From NCBI RefSeq assembly GCF_028745735.1, contig NZ_JAQZSM010000006.1, positions 62,001-126,000 on the forward strand: a DNA stretch of 64,000 nucleotides, written 5' to 3'. This DNA is from Roseinatronobacter alkalisoli. GTDB lineage: Bacteria; Pseudomonadota; Alphaproteobacteria; Rhodobacterales; Rhodobacteraceae. Both the position numbers and the translations under genes were made by a program. Within the stretch, counting starts at the first letter, position 1. Each line of letters begins with the position of its first letter. Below the pieces are notes generated by a model. The model had not been told where the DNA came from and did not search any database. It was given only the letters and a program-made list of their open reading frames with translations. Of this stretch, positions 17,987-27,621 are shown piece after piece.

Positions 17987-19993
17987 TCACACCGCCAGAC
18001 CACGCCCTTTCAGCAGCGCGCCCACCCCCGGCATGCGCCCGCGAAAGGCCGTATACAGCGCCTCCGCCTCGTCGCGCCCCCCTGCGGACAGGATGAATTC
18101 CTCCAGCCGTGCGGCCGTATCCGGGTCGAACGGGTCACCGGCCTCGCGGAAGGCGTCGAACGCATCCGCATCCATGACTTCAGACCACATATAACTGTAA
18201 TACCCGCTGGAATAGCCATCACCGGAAAACACATGCGCAAAATGCGGCGTTGCATGGCGCATCCGGATTGCGCGCGGCATGCCGAGGGCATCCAGCACCT
18301 GCGCTTGTTTCTGCATCGGGTCGCCGGGCGCAGGGCCGTCATGGAATTCCAGATCCACCAGTGCAGATGCCACATATTCCACGGTGGCAAAGCCCTGATC
18401 GAAATTCTGCGCGGCCAGAAGGCGGTCCAGCATGGCTTGCGGCATCGCCTCGCCCGTGTCCACATGGCGGGCATGCAGGGCCAGAACTTCGGGCACTTCC
18501 AGCCAGTGTTCATAAAGCTGGCTGGGCAGTTCCACGAAATCGCGCGCGACCGACGTGCCGGAAATCAGTCCGTAAGTCACATCTGACAGCATCTGATGCA
18601 GGGCATGGCCGAATTCGTGAAACAGCGTGCGTGCATCATCATAGGACAGCAGCGCCGGATCGCCCTTGGCAAAGTTGCAAATATTCACCACGATGGGCCG
18701 CACCTCGCCCCCCAGCTTGCGCTGGCTGCGCATGGTCGAACACCACGCCCCCGACCGCTTGGACGCACGCGCGAAATAATCGCCGATGAACACGGCCATA
18801 TGTCGGCCATTGCGCGTAACCTCCCATGCGCGGGCATCGGCGTGATAAAGGGCCACATCCAGCGCACGGAATTCCAGCCCGAACAGGCGGTTTGCGCAAT
18901 CAAACGCCGCGTTGACCATCGCGTCCAGCGACAGGTAGGGTTTCAGCGCAGCCTCATCCAGATCATGTTCCGCGCGGCGCAATTTTTCTGCATAGAAGCG
19001 CCAGTCCCACGGTTCCAGCGGTCCTTGATACCCGTCTTCATGCAGCATCACTTCCAGCCGGGCCGCATCCGCCATGGCCTTCGCGCGGGCGGGTTTCCAG
19101 ACCTGCATCAGCAAATCGCGCACGGCGTCAGGTGTCCGCGCCATTTCTGTTTCCAGCTTGTAGCGGGCAAAATTTTCATAGCCCAGAAGCAGCGCGCGCT
19201 CGGACCGCAGCGCCAATATTTCGGCGGCAATCGCGCGATTATCGGTTTCGCCGCCATTCGCCCCACGCGCGCCCCACGCAGTATAGGCCCGTTCACGCAA
19301 GTCACGCCGGGTAGAGAATTGCAGAAACGGCACAATCAGGGACCGGTTCAGCGTGACAACATGCCCGTCGCGCCCACGTTCCTGCGCAGCGGCGCGGGCA
19401 TTGGCCACCACGAAATCCGGCAGGCCCGCCAGATCATCCAGCGGCATCATCCAGTCGCGTTCATCCGCCAGCAGGTTCTGGGTGAATTGCGTGCCCAGAC
19501 TGGCAAGCCGCGATTTCACATCGGTCAGGCGCGCGGCGTCCTTGCCCTGCAGTGCGGCCCCGGCACGGACAAACATGCGCTGATAGAGCATCAGAACGCG
19601 CATCTGTTCATCATTCAGATCCAGCGTGTCGCGCTGGTCCCAGATTGCCGAAATCCGGTCGAATAGCGCGCGGTTATTGATGATTTCTGACGAATAGGCC
19701 GACAGTTTTGACGAAAGCGCACGTTGCAATTCTTCGCGCGCCGGGTTTGAATCGCTGCCTGCCAGGTTGAAGAATACGCCCGCCACACGGTCCAGCAGGT
19801 CATCCGCGCATTCCATCGCCGCAATCGTGTTGGCGAAGGTGGGCGCATCGGGGTTTGCGGCAATCGCGGCATAGGCGGCGCGGCCCCGCTCCATGGCCAT
19901 ATCAAAAGCCGGTGCGAAATCCGCATCACGGATATCCGCGAAAGGTGGAAGCTGAAATTCGGTCTGCCACTCGGCAAGAAGCGGGTTTGTCAT
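17987..19993 (-). CDS. M3 family metallopeptidase (oligopeptidase A/peptidyl-dipeptidase Dcp-like)
   Basis: This 668-residue protein carries the thimet-family zinc motif in LFHEFGHALHQML at about residue 460, with the usual surrounding helices and no signal peptide. It degrades short cytoplasmic peptides, for example signal-peptide fragments. Within M3 the length and the SGTSVARDFVELPSQLYEHW segment fit the OpdA/Dcp branch. It is monocistronic, converges with the baeRF-like gene and starts with an ATG at 19993. Confidence 0.94.
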   Translation of the reverse strand: MTNPLLAEWQTEFQLPPFADIRDADFAPAFDMAMERGRAAYAAIAANPDAPTFANTIAAMECADDLLDRVAGVFFNLAGSDSNPAREELQRALSSKLSAYSSEIINNRALFDRISAIWDQRDTLDLNDEQMRVLMLYQRMFVRAGAALQGKDAARLTDVKSRLASLGTQFTQNLLADERDWMMPLDDLAGLPDFVVANARAAAQERGRDGHVVTLNRSLIVPFLQFSTRRDLRERAYTAWGARGANGGETDNRAIAAEILALRSERALLLGYENFARYKLETEMARTPDAVRDLLMQVWKPARAKAMADAARLEVMLHEDGYQGPLEPWDWRFYAEKLRRAEHDLDEAALKPYLSLDAMVNAAFDCANRLFGLEFRALDVALYHADARAWEVTRNGRHMAVFIGDYFARASKRSGAWCSTMRSQRKLGGEVRPIVVNICNFAKGDPALLSYDDARTLFHEFGHALHQMLSDVTYGLISGTSVARDFVELPSQLYEHWLEVPEVLALHARHVDTGEAMPQAMLDRLLAAQNFDQGFATVEYVASALVDLEFHDGPAPGDPMQKQAQVLDALGMPRAIRMRHATPHFAHVFSGDGYSSGYYSYMWSEVMDADAFDAFREAGDPFDPDTAARLEEFILSAGGRDEAEALYTAFRGRMPGVGALLKGRGLAV

Positions 19994-20089
19994 TGATGGC
20001 CCTTTGCGGCTGCTGTCAGCCGCAAGCTAGGCCCGATCCGCGACAGGTTCAATGCGGGATGCAGTGGGGGACGCACAAGGGCCGCGGCA

Positions 20090-20130
20090 GTCTGCGGCCT
20101 TTGCCCCGCGCCTTTGGGCGATTTCAAGCA
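20090..20130 (-). repeat. Fragment of the interspersed intergenic repeat
   Basis: The plus-strand stretch CTGCGGCCTTTGCC and CGCGCCTTTGGGCG is the reverse complement of the head of the repeat at 42012-42246 (CGCCCAAAGGCGCGGAGCAAAGGCCGCAG) with one mismatch. Only about 40 bases are recognisable. A run of ten C follows at 20140-20149. The rest of the 19994-20264 gap holds a terminator and nothing else I recognise. Confidence 0.5.
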
Positions 20131-20221
20131 CCCGCAGCGCCCCCCCCCCGCAAATAACCTGCGTCAATATGATCGTGCCGTCGTCACAGGGCCACTGTCA
20201 GGATGACACCCTGCCAATAAC

Positions 20222-20250
20222 GAAAACGCCGGTCTGGGACCGGCGTTTTC
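20222..20250 (-). terminator. Terminator of the dimethylglycine dehydrogenase-like gene
   Basis: A perfect 12-base-pair inverted repeat GAAAACGCCGGT/ACCGGCGTTTTC with a five-base loop begins 15 bases after the stop of the leftward gene. In the minus direction the stem ends in a run of four T. Confidence 0.88.
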
Positions 20251-20264
20251 GCATTCATCACCCC

Positions 20265-22751
20265 TTACCCATCCTTGCGGATGGTCGCGTTGCTGGGGTC
20301 ATAAGGGCTGTCGCAGGTGACTGTCGCATCCCATAGCTGGTTCAGCATCCGGACCTTCAGCCGTGTCCCCTCGACCGCCAGATCGGGGCGGACATAGCCC
20401 ATGCCGATGGATTTGCCGAACGCCACCGAATAGCCCCCGGATGTCAGGCGTCCGATCTTGGTGTCGCCCTCATACAGCGCCTCGCGGCCCCAGGGATCGG
20501 TATCTTCCGGCCCGTCAATCAACAAGGTGCAGCATTTGGCGCGGACGCCCGTTTCCGTCATCGCATCCTTGCCGTGGAAATCCTTGGCCATATCGATAAA
20601 GCGCGGCAGATCGGCTTCCAGCGGCGTTGCGTCACGCCCCAACTCGTTCCCGAAGGCGCGGTAGCTTTTTTCCTGCCGCAGCCAGTTTTGCGCCCGCGCA
20701 CCGACCAGTTTCAGACCCACATCCTCGCCCGCCGCCATTAGCTGGTCGAACAGGTAGTTCTGCATTTCGATGGGGTGATGCAATTCCCAGCCCAACTCCC
20801 CGGTATAGGCCACACGCACCGCACGCACCGGGCACATACCCAGTTCGATATCGCGCATCGACAGCCATGGGAAACGCTTGTTCGACAATGCGGTGGCGGG
20901 GTCGGCATCCTTGACAAGCTTGCCCAGCAACTCGCGCGATTTCGGACCGGCCACGGCGAAAACACCCCATTGGGTTGTCACATCATGAATGTCGATCCAG
21001 CCAAAATCGGACATTTTGTCCTCAGCCGCCTTGCGCAGGTAGTCCCCGTCATAGGCCGTCCATGCACCCGCCGAAATCAGGTAATATTCATTCTCTGCCA
21101 GCCGGATGATGGTATATTCAGTGCGCACTGTCCCATGATCTGTCAGCGCATAGGTCAGGTTGATGCGGCCGGTTTTCGGCAGTTTGTTGCAGGTGAACCA
21201 ATCCAGAAACGCAGTCGCACCGGGGCCGCGCACCAGATGTTTGGTGAATGCGGTGGCGTCAATCAGGCCAACGTCTTCGCGGATGGCGCGCGCTTCTTCA
21301 ACCGCATATTCCCACCAGCCGCCGCGGCGGAAACTGCGCGCGGCGTGGTCGTCAAACCCCTGCGGCGCATAGTAGTTGGGGCGTTCCCACCCGTTCACGC
21401 AGCCAAATTGCGCGCCCTGTGCCTTCACGCGGTCATAGCAGGGTGCGGTCCGCAAGGGCCGACAGGCTTCGCGTTCTTCATCAGGGTGGTGCAGGACATA
21501 GACATGCTCATAGCATTCTTCATTCTTGCGCGCGGCATATTCGGTGGTCATCCATGACCCGTAGCGCTTGGGGTCAAGGCTGGCCATGTCGATCTCGGCC
21601 TCGCCTGTGGTCATCATCTGCGCAAGGTAATGGCCGGTGCCACCTGCTGCGGTAATGCCGAAGCTGAACCCTTCCGCCAGCCACATATTCCGCAGCCCCG
21701 GTGCGGGGCCGACCAGCGGGTTACCGTCCGGCGTGTAGCAGATGGGGCCGTTATAGTCGTCTTTCAGACCCACGGTTTCCGAACTGGGAATCCGGTGGAT
21801 CATGGACATGTATTCTTCTTCGATCCGGTCCAGATCCAGCGGGAACAGGTCAGCGCGGAAGGATTGCGGCACGTCATATTCGAAACACGCCGGGGCGTTG
21901 CGTTCATATGGTCCCAGAATCCAGCCGCCGCGTTCTTCGCGGACATACCATTTCGCATCAGCATCGCGCAGAACCGGGTGTTCGGGGTGGTTCTTGCGGT
22001 ATTCCAGCAGCATCGGGTCGGGTTCGGTAACGATATACTGGTGTTCCACCGGAATTGCCGGAATCTTGATACCCAGCAGCCGCGCAGTGCGCTGCGCATG
22101 GTTCCCGGTAGCGGTGACAACATGTTCGGCCGTAATCTCGAAAGACTCATCCGACGGAACCAGATTGCCGCCCTTTTCCACCATGCGCGTGCACGACACC
22201 ACCCATTCGCTGCCCGTCCAGCGATAGCCATCCACCTGCACCCGACGGATAATTTCCGCGCCATGCTGGCGCGCGCCCTTGGCCATGGCCTGGGTCACAT
22301 CTGCGGGGTTGATGTAACCGTCGGTCGGGTGAAACAGCGCGCCTTGCAGGTCTTCGGTGCGCACCAGCGGCCAGCGGTCCTTAATCTGCGCGGGCGTCAT
22401 CCATTCATAGGGAATGCCCACTGATTCCGCCGTGGACGCGTAGAGCATGTATTCATCCATGCGCGCCTGTGTCTGCGCCATGCGCAGATTGCCGACAACA
22501 TAGAACCCCGCATTCAGGCCGGTTTCCGCTTCCAGCGTCTTGTAAAACTTCACGCTGTAGTCGTGAATATGGCTGGTTGCATAGCCCATGTTGAACAAGG
22601 GCAGCAGCCCCGCTGCGTGCCATGTTGACCCTGACGTCAACTCATCGCGTTCCAGCAACACCGTATCCCAGCCCGCCTTGGCCAGGTGATACGCGATAGA
22701 GGCGCCCACGGCACCGCCGCCCACAACAAGCGATTTGACATGCGTTTTCAT
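20265..22751 (-). CDS. FAD-dependent dehydrogenase with GcvT domain (dimethylglycine/sarcosine dehydrogenase family)
   Basis: The ATG at 22751 (MKTHVKSLVVGGGAVGASIA) gives 828 residues. Residues 5-400 form a DAO-type FAD domain with the GGGAVG dinucleotide fold and the TSGSTWHAAGL segment, where the His corresponds to the covalent flavin site of mammalian dimethylglycine and sarcosine dehydrogenases. Residues about 400-460 are a linker FAO-type domain, and about 460-820 are a GcvT aminomethyltransferase-like, tetrahydrofolate-binding domain. It should demethylate an N-methylated glycine and load the one-carbon unit onto tetrahydrofolate. The precise substrate is not fixed by sequence. A longer frame upstream of 22751 overlaps panC antisense and is not used. 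Confidence 0.88.
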   Translation of the reverse strand: MKTHVKSLVVGGGAVGASIAYHLAKAGWDTVLLERDELTSGSTWHAAGLLPLFNMGYATSHIHDYSVKFYKTLEAETGLNAGFYVVGNLRMAQTQARMDEYMLYASTAESVGIPYEWMTPAQIKDRWPLVRTEDLQGALFHPTDGYINPADVTQAMAKGARQHGAEIIRRVQVDGYRWTGSEWVVSCTRMVEKGGNLVPSDESFEITAEHVVTATGNHAQRTARLLGIKIPAIPVEHQYIVTEPDPMLLEYRKNHPEHPVLRDADAKWYVREERGGWILGPYERNAPACFEYDVPQSFRADLFPLDLDRIEEEYMSMIHRIPSSETVGLKDDYNGPICYTPDGNPLVGPAPGLRNMWLAEGFSFGITAAGGTGHYLAQMMTTGEAEIDMASLDPKRYGSWMTTEYAARKNEECYEHVYVLHHPDEEREACRPLRTAPCYDRVKAQGAQFGCVNGWERPNYYAPQGFDDHAARSFRRGGWWEYAVEEARAIREDVGLIDATAFTKHLVRGPGATAFLDWFTCNKLPKTGRINLTYALTDHGTVRTEYTIIRLAENEYYLISAGAWTAYDGDYLRKAAEDKMSDFGWIDIHDVTTQWGVFAVAGPKSRELLGKLVKDADPATALSNKRFPWLSMRDIELGMCPVRAVRVAYTGELGWELHHPIEMQNYLFDQLMAAGEDVGLKLVGARAQNWLRQEKSYRAFGNELGRDATPLEADLPRFIDMAKDFHGKDAMTETGVRAKCCTLLIDGPEDTDPWGREALYEGDTKIGRLTSGGYSVAFGKSIGMGYVRPDLAVEGTRLKVRMLNQLWDATVTCDSPYDPSNATIRKDG

Positions 22752-22925
22752 TGGCGCTCTCCGGCTAGGGTGATTTGGGCTTAGATTGCAAATCCTGCGC
22801 AGCTCTGTGCAAGCCCTGCCGACATGCGAGAGCAGAAAAACGACGCCTTGCACAAAAGCTGCGGCACCTTGCGTGCCTGGCCGCAACCGCCTAAGAAATT
22901 GGCACCATTCTGCGAAAGGCCCCGC

Positions 22926-23795
22926 ATGCATATCTGCCGCACCAAAGCTGCAATCCGCACCACGATCAGCGACTGGCGCGCAACCGGCGCACCGGTCGTT
23001 CTGGTGCCCACAATGGGTTTTTTGCATGACGGGCACCTGTCGCTGATGCACCGCGCACGCGAAAGGGCGGGCAAGGACGGGCGGGTTGTCGCCACGATTT
23101 TCGTCAACCCCACGCAGTTCGGCCCGGGCGAGGATCTGGACAGCTACCCCCGTGACGAAGCGCGCGATTTCGACCTGCTGCGCGGTGTTGGTGTGGATGC
23201 GGTTTTCGCACCGGATGCCCGCGAAATCTATGACCCGCAGGCGCAGACCATCGTCGAAACCACCGAACTGGCGCGTGTGCTGATTGGCCGGCTGCGGCCC
23301 GGCCATTTCCGCGGCGTGGCCACGATTGTCACCAAACTGTTCAACATCATCCGCCCTGATGCGGCCGTGTTCGGCGAAAAGGATTTCCAGCAACTGGCCG
23401 TTATCCGCACCATGGTGCGCGATCTGGATATGGATATCGACATCATCGGCGCGCCTATCATGCGCGAAGCCGACGGGCTGGCCATGTCATCGCGCAACGT
23501 CCGGCTGACACCCGCCGACCGCGCCGCCGCCAGCGTTCTGGCCCGCGCGCTGGACGAAGCGCAATCCATGGCCCCCACCGGCATCACCGCGTCGCGCCTG
23601 CGCTCGCATGTGCGCGCAAGGCTGGAGGGCGAGCCGCGCGCGCAGGTCCAGTCGGTCGATATACGTGACGCAGCGTCGCTGGACAGCGTTTCCGGCCCTC
23701 TGACACGGCCCGCCGTGATATTACTGGCTGTGAAATTCGGTACGGTTTTCCTGATCGACAACCGTGTCGTCCACCCCACGAAGGAGACATCATGA
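22926..23795 (+). CDS. panC: Pantothenate synthetase (pantoate-beta-alanine ligase)
   Basis: The protein is 289 residues from the ATG at 22926, preceded by GAAAGG. The HIGH-like motif appears as [12 protein letters not shown] (about residues 30-41), with [13 protein letters not shown] and the [21 protein letters not shown] signature. It joins pantoate to beta-alanine using ATP, the last step of pantothenate synthesis. It overlaps panB by four bases (ATGA), so the two are translationally coupled. A longer frame to 22824 is open but not PanC-like. Confidence 0.97.
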   Translation: MHICRTKAAIRTTISDWRATGAPVVLVPTMGFLHDGHLSLMHRARERAGKDGRVVATIFVNPTQFGPGEDLDSYPRDEARDFDLLRGVGVDAVFAPDAREIYDPQAQTIVETTELARVLIGRLRPGHFRGVATIVTKLFNIIRPDAAVFGEKDFQQLAVIRTMVRDLDMDIDIIGAPIMREADGLAMSSRNVRLTPADRAAASVLARALDEAQSMAPTGITASRLRSHVRARLEGEPRAQVQSVDIRDAASLDSVSGPLTRPAVILLAVKFGTVFLIDNRVVHPTKETS

Positions 23796-24601
23796 GCATG
23801 ACCGCACCGATCCGCCGTATGACCGTCCCGCAAATCCGCGCGAAAAAAGGCGGCGATCCGATTGTATCGCTGACATCCTATCACGCACATACTGCGGCGA
23901 TCGTTGATAAATACGCCGATTTCATTCTGGTGGGCGATAGCCTTGGCATGGTGATGCACGGCATGGAATCGACCATTGGCGTGCCGCTGGACCTGATGAT
24001 CATGCATGGCCGCGCCGTGGTGCGTGGCACAAAACGCGCGCTGATTGTGGTGGACATGCCATTCGGAACCTATGAAGAAAGCCCCAACATGGCCTTTCGC
24101 AACGCTGCGAAAATCATGAAGGAAACCGCCTGCGGCGCGGTCAAACTGGAAGGTGGCGCGCGTATGGCGGAAACCATCCGTTTCCTGACCGAACGCGGTA
24201 TCCCGGTGATGGCGCATATCGGCCTGACCCCGCAATCCAGCCATGTCATGGGCGGGTTCAAGACCCAGGGCCGGGATGAAGACACATGGGCAGCCCATAT
24301 CGATGATGCCGTTGCCGTGGCAAATGCAGGGGCCTTCGCGCTGGTGGTGGAAGGGGTGGTTGAACCGCTGGCGGACAAGATCACCGCCGCAGTGGACATT
24401 CCCACCATCGGGATCGGCGCATCGGCACAATGCGACGGGCAGATTCTGGTTCTGGAAGACATGCTTGGCCTGAACCCATGGGTGCCCAAATTCGTCAAGA
24501 AATATGGCGATCTTGGCCCCGCTATCGAACAGGCCGTGTCCGATTACGCAAGCGAGGTGAAATCGCGCGCCTTCCCCGGCGAAGATCACGTCTATCGCTG
24601 A
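23792..24601 (+). CDS. panB: 3-methyl-2-oxobutanoate hydroxymethyltransferase
   Basis: The 269-residue protein has the PanB signatures [50 protein letters not shown] and HIGLTPQS; metal-binding Asp and Glu lie in these segments. It makes ketopantoate from 2-oxoisovalerate and methylene-tetrahydrofolate, supplying the pathway that panC completes. AAGGAGA precedes the start. A one-carbon-producing flavoenzyme lies next door on the other strand; any metabolic link is speculation. Confidence 0.98.
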   Translation: MSMTAPIRRMTVPQIRAKKGGDPIVSLTSYHAHTAAIVDKYADFILVGDSLGMVMHGMESTIGVPLDLMIMHGRAVVRGTKRALIVVDMPFGTYEESPNMAFRNAAKIMKETACGAVKLEGGARMAETIRFLTERGIPVMAHIGLTPQSSHVMGGFKTQGRDEDTWAAHIDDAVAVANAGAFALVVEGVVEPLADKITAAVDIPTIGIGASAQCDGQILVLEDMLGLNPWVPKFVKKYGDLGPAIEQAVSDYASEVKSRAFPGEDHVYR

Positions 24602-24673
24602 ATGCGCAGCTTTCGGGTCGCGCGGGTCCGGTGTGACAGCTAGCATCTGCCCGACACGCAGAAAGGGCGCAGG

Positions 24674-25591
24674 ATGGATGATCACGACGAACAGGCACAT
24701 AGCAGCTATCATTACCGCGTCATCGAACGCGCCATTGCGCTGATTGATGCGCCGGGTGGGCGCAACCGCCCGCTGGAGGAACTGGCCAGCGACATGGGCA
24801 TGAGTGCGGCGCATTTCCAGCGGCTCTTCAGCCAATGGGTCGGTGTGTCGCCCAAACGCTACCAGCAATACCTGCTGCTGGGCCACGCCCGCACCCTGAT
24901 GGCCGAACACTTCACCACACTGGATGCGGCGCAGGAACTGGGTCTGTCGGGTTCCGCGCGGCTGCATGATTTGTTTCTGCGCTGGGAAGCCATGTCACCG
25001 GGCGAATATGCCCGCAAGGGTATGGGGCTGGTCATACGTTATGGCTGGTTCGATACCCCCTTCGGGCAAGCGTTGGCCATGGCCACGCCAAAGGGGCTTT
25101 GCGGGCTGGCCTTTGCTGGCCCTGCGGAACAGGATCAGACATTTGCCGATATGGCGCGGCGCTGGCCAAGGGCGGATTATATCCATGACCCCGCCGCCCC
25201 TGCCCCGCATGTCACAGCGGCCTTTGCCCGGCAAGGCGAAGGGCGGCTGCACCTGATGGGCACGCCGTTCCAGATCAAGGTCTGGGAAGCGCTGCTGCAT
25301 ATCCCGCCCGGCCATGTCAGTACCTATGGCGAGATTGCGCGCCGTGTCTGTTCACACAAGGCCGCGCGTGCAGTCGGCAGTGCCGTGGGCCGCAACCCCA
25401 TTGGCTTTGTCATTCCCTGCCACCGCTGCCTGCAAGGAAACGGGACATTGGGCGGCTATCACTGGGGGCTTTCACGCAAGCGCGCAATGCTGGGCCACGA
25501 AGCCGCCAGACGGGATGCATGCACCCGCCCGACAACTGCCGCGGAACACATTTTCGTGGCCGACGGAACTATTTCTGACGCACTGCGTTAA
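24674..25591 (+). CDS. AraC-type HTH / methylated-DNA-[protein]-cysteine S-methyltransferase fusion
   Basis: Residues about 15-110 are an AraC-type double helix-turn-helix (LEELASDMGMSAAHFQRLFSQWVGVSPKRYQQY, then a second helix-turn-helix). Residues about 125-285 are an Ogt-type methyltransferase with the active-site motif IPCHRC (Cys near residue 249) and the asparagine-hinge GRNPIGFV. The fusion resembles the C-terminal two thirds of Ada, but the N-terminal zinc domain that senses methyl phosphotriesters is missing. It can repair O6-methylguanine, and the DNA-binding part may regulate or target it. The family is common in alphaproteobacteria. Confidence 0.93.
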   Translation: MDDHDEQAHSSYHYRVIERAIALIDAPGGRNRPLEELASDMGMSAAHFQRLFSQWVGVSPKRYQQYLLLGHARTLMAEHFTTLDAAQELGLSGSARLHDLFLRWEAMSPGEYARKGMGLVIRYGWFDTPFGQALAMATPKGLCGLAFAGPAEQDQTFADMARRWPRADYIHDPAAPAPHVTAAFARQGEGRLHLMGTPFQIKVWEALLHIPPGHVSTYGEIARRVCSHKAARAVGSAVGRNPIGFVIPCHRCLQGNGTLGGYHWGLSRKRAMLGHEAARRDACTRPTTAAEHIFVADGTISDALR

Positions 25592-25637
25592 GCGAATGTA
25601 TAAGGCAAAATATCATCTGCTGTCTGAAAGGTATATC

Positions 25638-26285
25638 ATGAAACTCTCTGTCGCCGCATTGCCCCTGGCCGCTGCCGCGCTGGCGCTTGCAGCTTGCGCG
25701 CCCGATCCCAACAATCCGCAAAACCGCACAATGACCGGCGCGCTGACTGGCGCTGCTGTCGGCGGTGTCATCGGTGCCGCAACCGGCGACGGAAGTGCGC
25801 GCCGCGCGGTCGCAGGTGCCGTAATCGGCGGGACCGCCGGTGCCGTCGTTGGCCAACAGCTTGACCGGCAGGCGGCTGAACTGCGCCGCCAGCTTGGCAA
25901 CGATGTCAGCATCCGCAATACCGGACAGGAATTGATCCTGACTCTGCCGCAGGACGTGTTGTTCGCGACCGACAGCGCAACCCTGCGCCCTGACCTGCAA
26001 CAGGATCTGCGCATCATTGCCCAGAACCTTGTGAACTATCCGCGCAGTGATGTGATCGTCGTCGGGCATACCGACAATGTCGGCACTGCCGCATATAACC
26101 AGGGCCTGTCCGAACGCCGCGCAGCGTCCGTGGCCCAGGTACTGCGGAATGCGGGGGTTGCATCGACCCGTATCCAGGCCATCGGGCGTGGTCTGACGCA
26201 GCCCGTGGCCAACAATTCCTCCGCCGCTGGTCGCCAGCAGAACCGCCGCGTGGAAATCTTTATCCGGCCGCACCAACCGGCCTGA
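25638..26285 (+). CDS. OmpA family outer-membrane lipoprotein
   Basis: The ATG at 25638 after GAAAGG gives 215 residues. A lipoprotein signal ends in LALAAC with Cys at 20. Residues about 35-80 are Gly/Ala-rich, resembling a glycine-zipper segment (GALTGAAVGGVIGAATGDG, AGAVIGGTAGAVVG). Residues about 105-210 are an OmpA peptidoglycan-binding domain with DVIVVGHTDNVGTAAYNQGLSERRA. It should anchor the outer membrane to peptidoglycan. The order (glycine zipper, then OmpA) matches the YiaD-like group. Confidence 0.94.
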   Translation: MKLSVAALPLAAAALALAACAPDPNNPQNRTMTGALTGAAVGGVIGAATGDGSARRAVAGAVIGGTAGAVVGQQLDRQAAELRRQLGNDVSIRNTGQELILTLPQDVLFATDSATLRPDLQQDLRIIAQNLVNYPRSDVIVVGHTDNVGTAAYNQGLSERRAASVAQVLRNAGVASTRIQAIGRGLTQPVANNSSAAGRQQNRRVEIFIRPHQPA

Positions 26286-26305
26286 TCCCCCCACCTTCCG
26301 GCAAG

Positions 26306-26332
26306 AAGGGCCAGCTTGTCTGGCCCTTTTTT
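26306..26332 (+). terminator. Terminator of the OmpA lipoprotein gene
   Basis: Inverted repeat AAGGGCCA/TGGCCCTT with a seven-base loop, followed by TTTT. It lies 20 bases after the stop codon. Confidence 0.9.
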
Positions 26333-26431
26333 ATTGCGCTAACAACAAAGTGGTCATATCTGTTTACCAGAGAGCCGCCCATTTTTTGCGCAGCCCACAC
26401 GGGGCACCCACGCATATCAGGAGGAGGAGCG

Positions 26432-27199
26432 ATGCCTTTTCAGCGAATTCAGCCCGAGAAGCTGTCGAAAAGCGTGGAGCGTCAGATCGAACTGCTGCTA
26501 TTGCGCGGCATATTACGCCCGGGCGAGCGGCTGCCGTCTGAGCGTGAACTGGCCGAGAAGCTGGGGGTTTCCCGGCCGTCCCTGCGCGATGCACTGGGCG
26601 AATTGCAGCAACGCGGCCTTCTGACCACCCGCGCCGGTGCCGGGGTCTATGTCGAGGAATTGCTGGACTCGGCCTTTTCTGACACGCTGGTTCAGTTATT
26701 TGCGACCCATGACGAAGCCTTGTTCGACTACATCAGCTTCCGCCGTGATCTGGAAGGGATGTCCGCCGAACGCGCCGCGCGCTACGGGTCAGACACCGAC
26801 TTGCAGGTCATCGATACGGTTTTCAAAAAGATGGAGGCCGCGCATCAGAAACGGAACCCCGCTGAAGAAGCCCATCTGGACGCTGAATTCCACCTGTCCA
26901 TTGTCGAGGCGTCGCACAACATCATCATGCTGCATATGATGCGGGCCATGTTCAACCTGCTGCATGAAGGGGTATTCTATAACCGTCAGGTTATTTTCCG
27001 CCAGCGAGCGACCCGCGATGATCTGCTGAACCAGCACAAGGCGATCAATGACGCACTTCAGGCGCGGGACCCGGCCGGCGCGAAGAAAGCCGCAGAGGAC
27101 CATCTGAATTTCGTTGAACAGATCATGAGCGACATGAAACGCAGCCAGAAAAACGAAGAAATCGCCAGGTTAAGGTTTGAACACGCGCAGGCAAAATAA
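26432..27199 (+). CDS. FadR-subfamily GntR transcriptional regulator
   Basis: The 255-residue protein has an N-terminal winged helix (about 5-75; LPSERELAEKLGVSRPSLRDALGELQQRGLL) and a C-terminal FCD ligand domain (about 90-235) with metal-binding His residues in AEFHLSIVEASHN and HKAINDALQARDPAGAKKAAEDHL. It belongs with the regulators of organic-acid use (PdhR/LldR/GlcC type). The ligand is unknown. A very strong ribosome site (AGGAGGAGGAG) precedes the ATG. No obvious target operon is adjacent. Confidence 0.92.
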   Translation: MPFQRIQPEKLSKSVERQIELLLLRGILRPGERLPSERELAEKLGVSRPSLRDALGELQQRGLLTTRAGAGVYVEELLDSAFSDTLVQLFATHDEALFDYISFRRDLEGMSAERAARYGSDTDLQVIDTVFKKMEAAHQKRNPAEEAHLDAEFHLSIVEASHNIIMLHMMRAMFNLLHEGVFYNRQVIFRQRATRDDLLNQHKAINDALQARDPAGAKKAAEDHLNFVEQIMSDMKRSQKNEEIARLRFEHAQAK

Positions 27200-27287
27200 C
27201 GTGTGTTCGGTTCGGGTTGACATATTCTGTTTGTGGGTGGCGGCCTGTTTGCGGCTGGCGTCTGACCGGAAACAAGCGTTGAATTTC

Positions 27288-27471
27288 CCAAGGCGCGCGG
27301 AATTAAGGCCGCAGGCCACCGCGCTATCGGTGGGCCGTCCCGCGGCCTGCCGATTTCGCTGGTGTCAGTTCCATCCTTGAATGCCGGAGTGATGCCGCCT
27401 GCATAAAATGAATCCCTATAACGTCGGACCGGCAGTCCCCGGCCCACCGCTGGCGCGGGCTTGGTGCATAT
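27288..27471 (+). repeat. Copy of the interspersed intergenic repeat
   Basis: This stretch holds, in order, AAGGCCGCAGG, GGCCGTCCCGCGGCCTGCCG, GCCTGCATAAAATGAA, CGGACCGGCAGTCCCCGGCC and GCTGGCGCGGGCTT. The same blocks in the same order occur at 42012-42246 and 59280-59532. It fills most of the 420-base gap between the FadR-type gene and the atp operon; the remaining 27472-27572 shows nothing recognisable. Confidence 0.78.
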
Positions 27472-27572
27472 GCCCCATGTCTACATCTGACCCAGTATTC
27501 AACCAGTCCACAGATTCCCCCCGACGACATCACGCACGCCCTGACAAGATACGGCCAACCGATACCCACTAC

Positions 27573-27604
27573 AAAAAAACCCGGCACAATGGCCGGGTTT
27601 TTTG
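27573..27604 (-). terminator. Terminator of the atp F0 operon (bidirectional in form)
   Basis: Stem ACCCGGC/GCCGGGT (27579-27585 and 27592-27598) is flanked by A and T tracts on both sides, so it could act in either direction. It begins 18 bases after the atpF stop. Confidence 0.9.
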
Positions 27605-27621
27605 TTGCTATGATGGCAGGT

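Noticed and set aside
20140-20149. Run of ten C as a possible phase-variable tract
   Set aside because: It is intergenic, about 150 bases upstream of the divergently read peptidase gene, and no reading frame or promoter spacing depends on it.
23228-24967. 579-residue minus-strand frame spanning panC, panB and the Ada-like gene
   Set aside because: It is antisense to three solid genes and crosses their boundaries without any domain.
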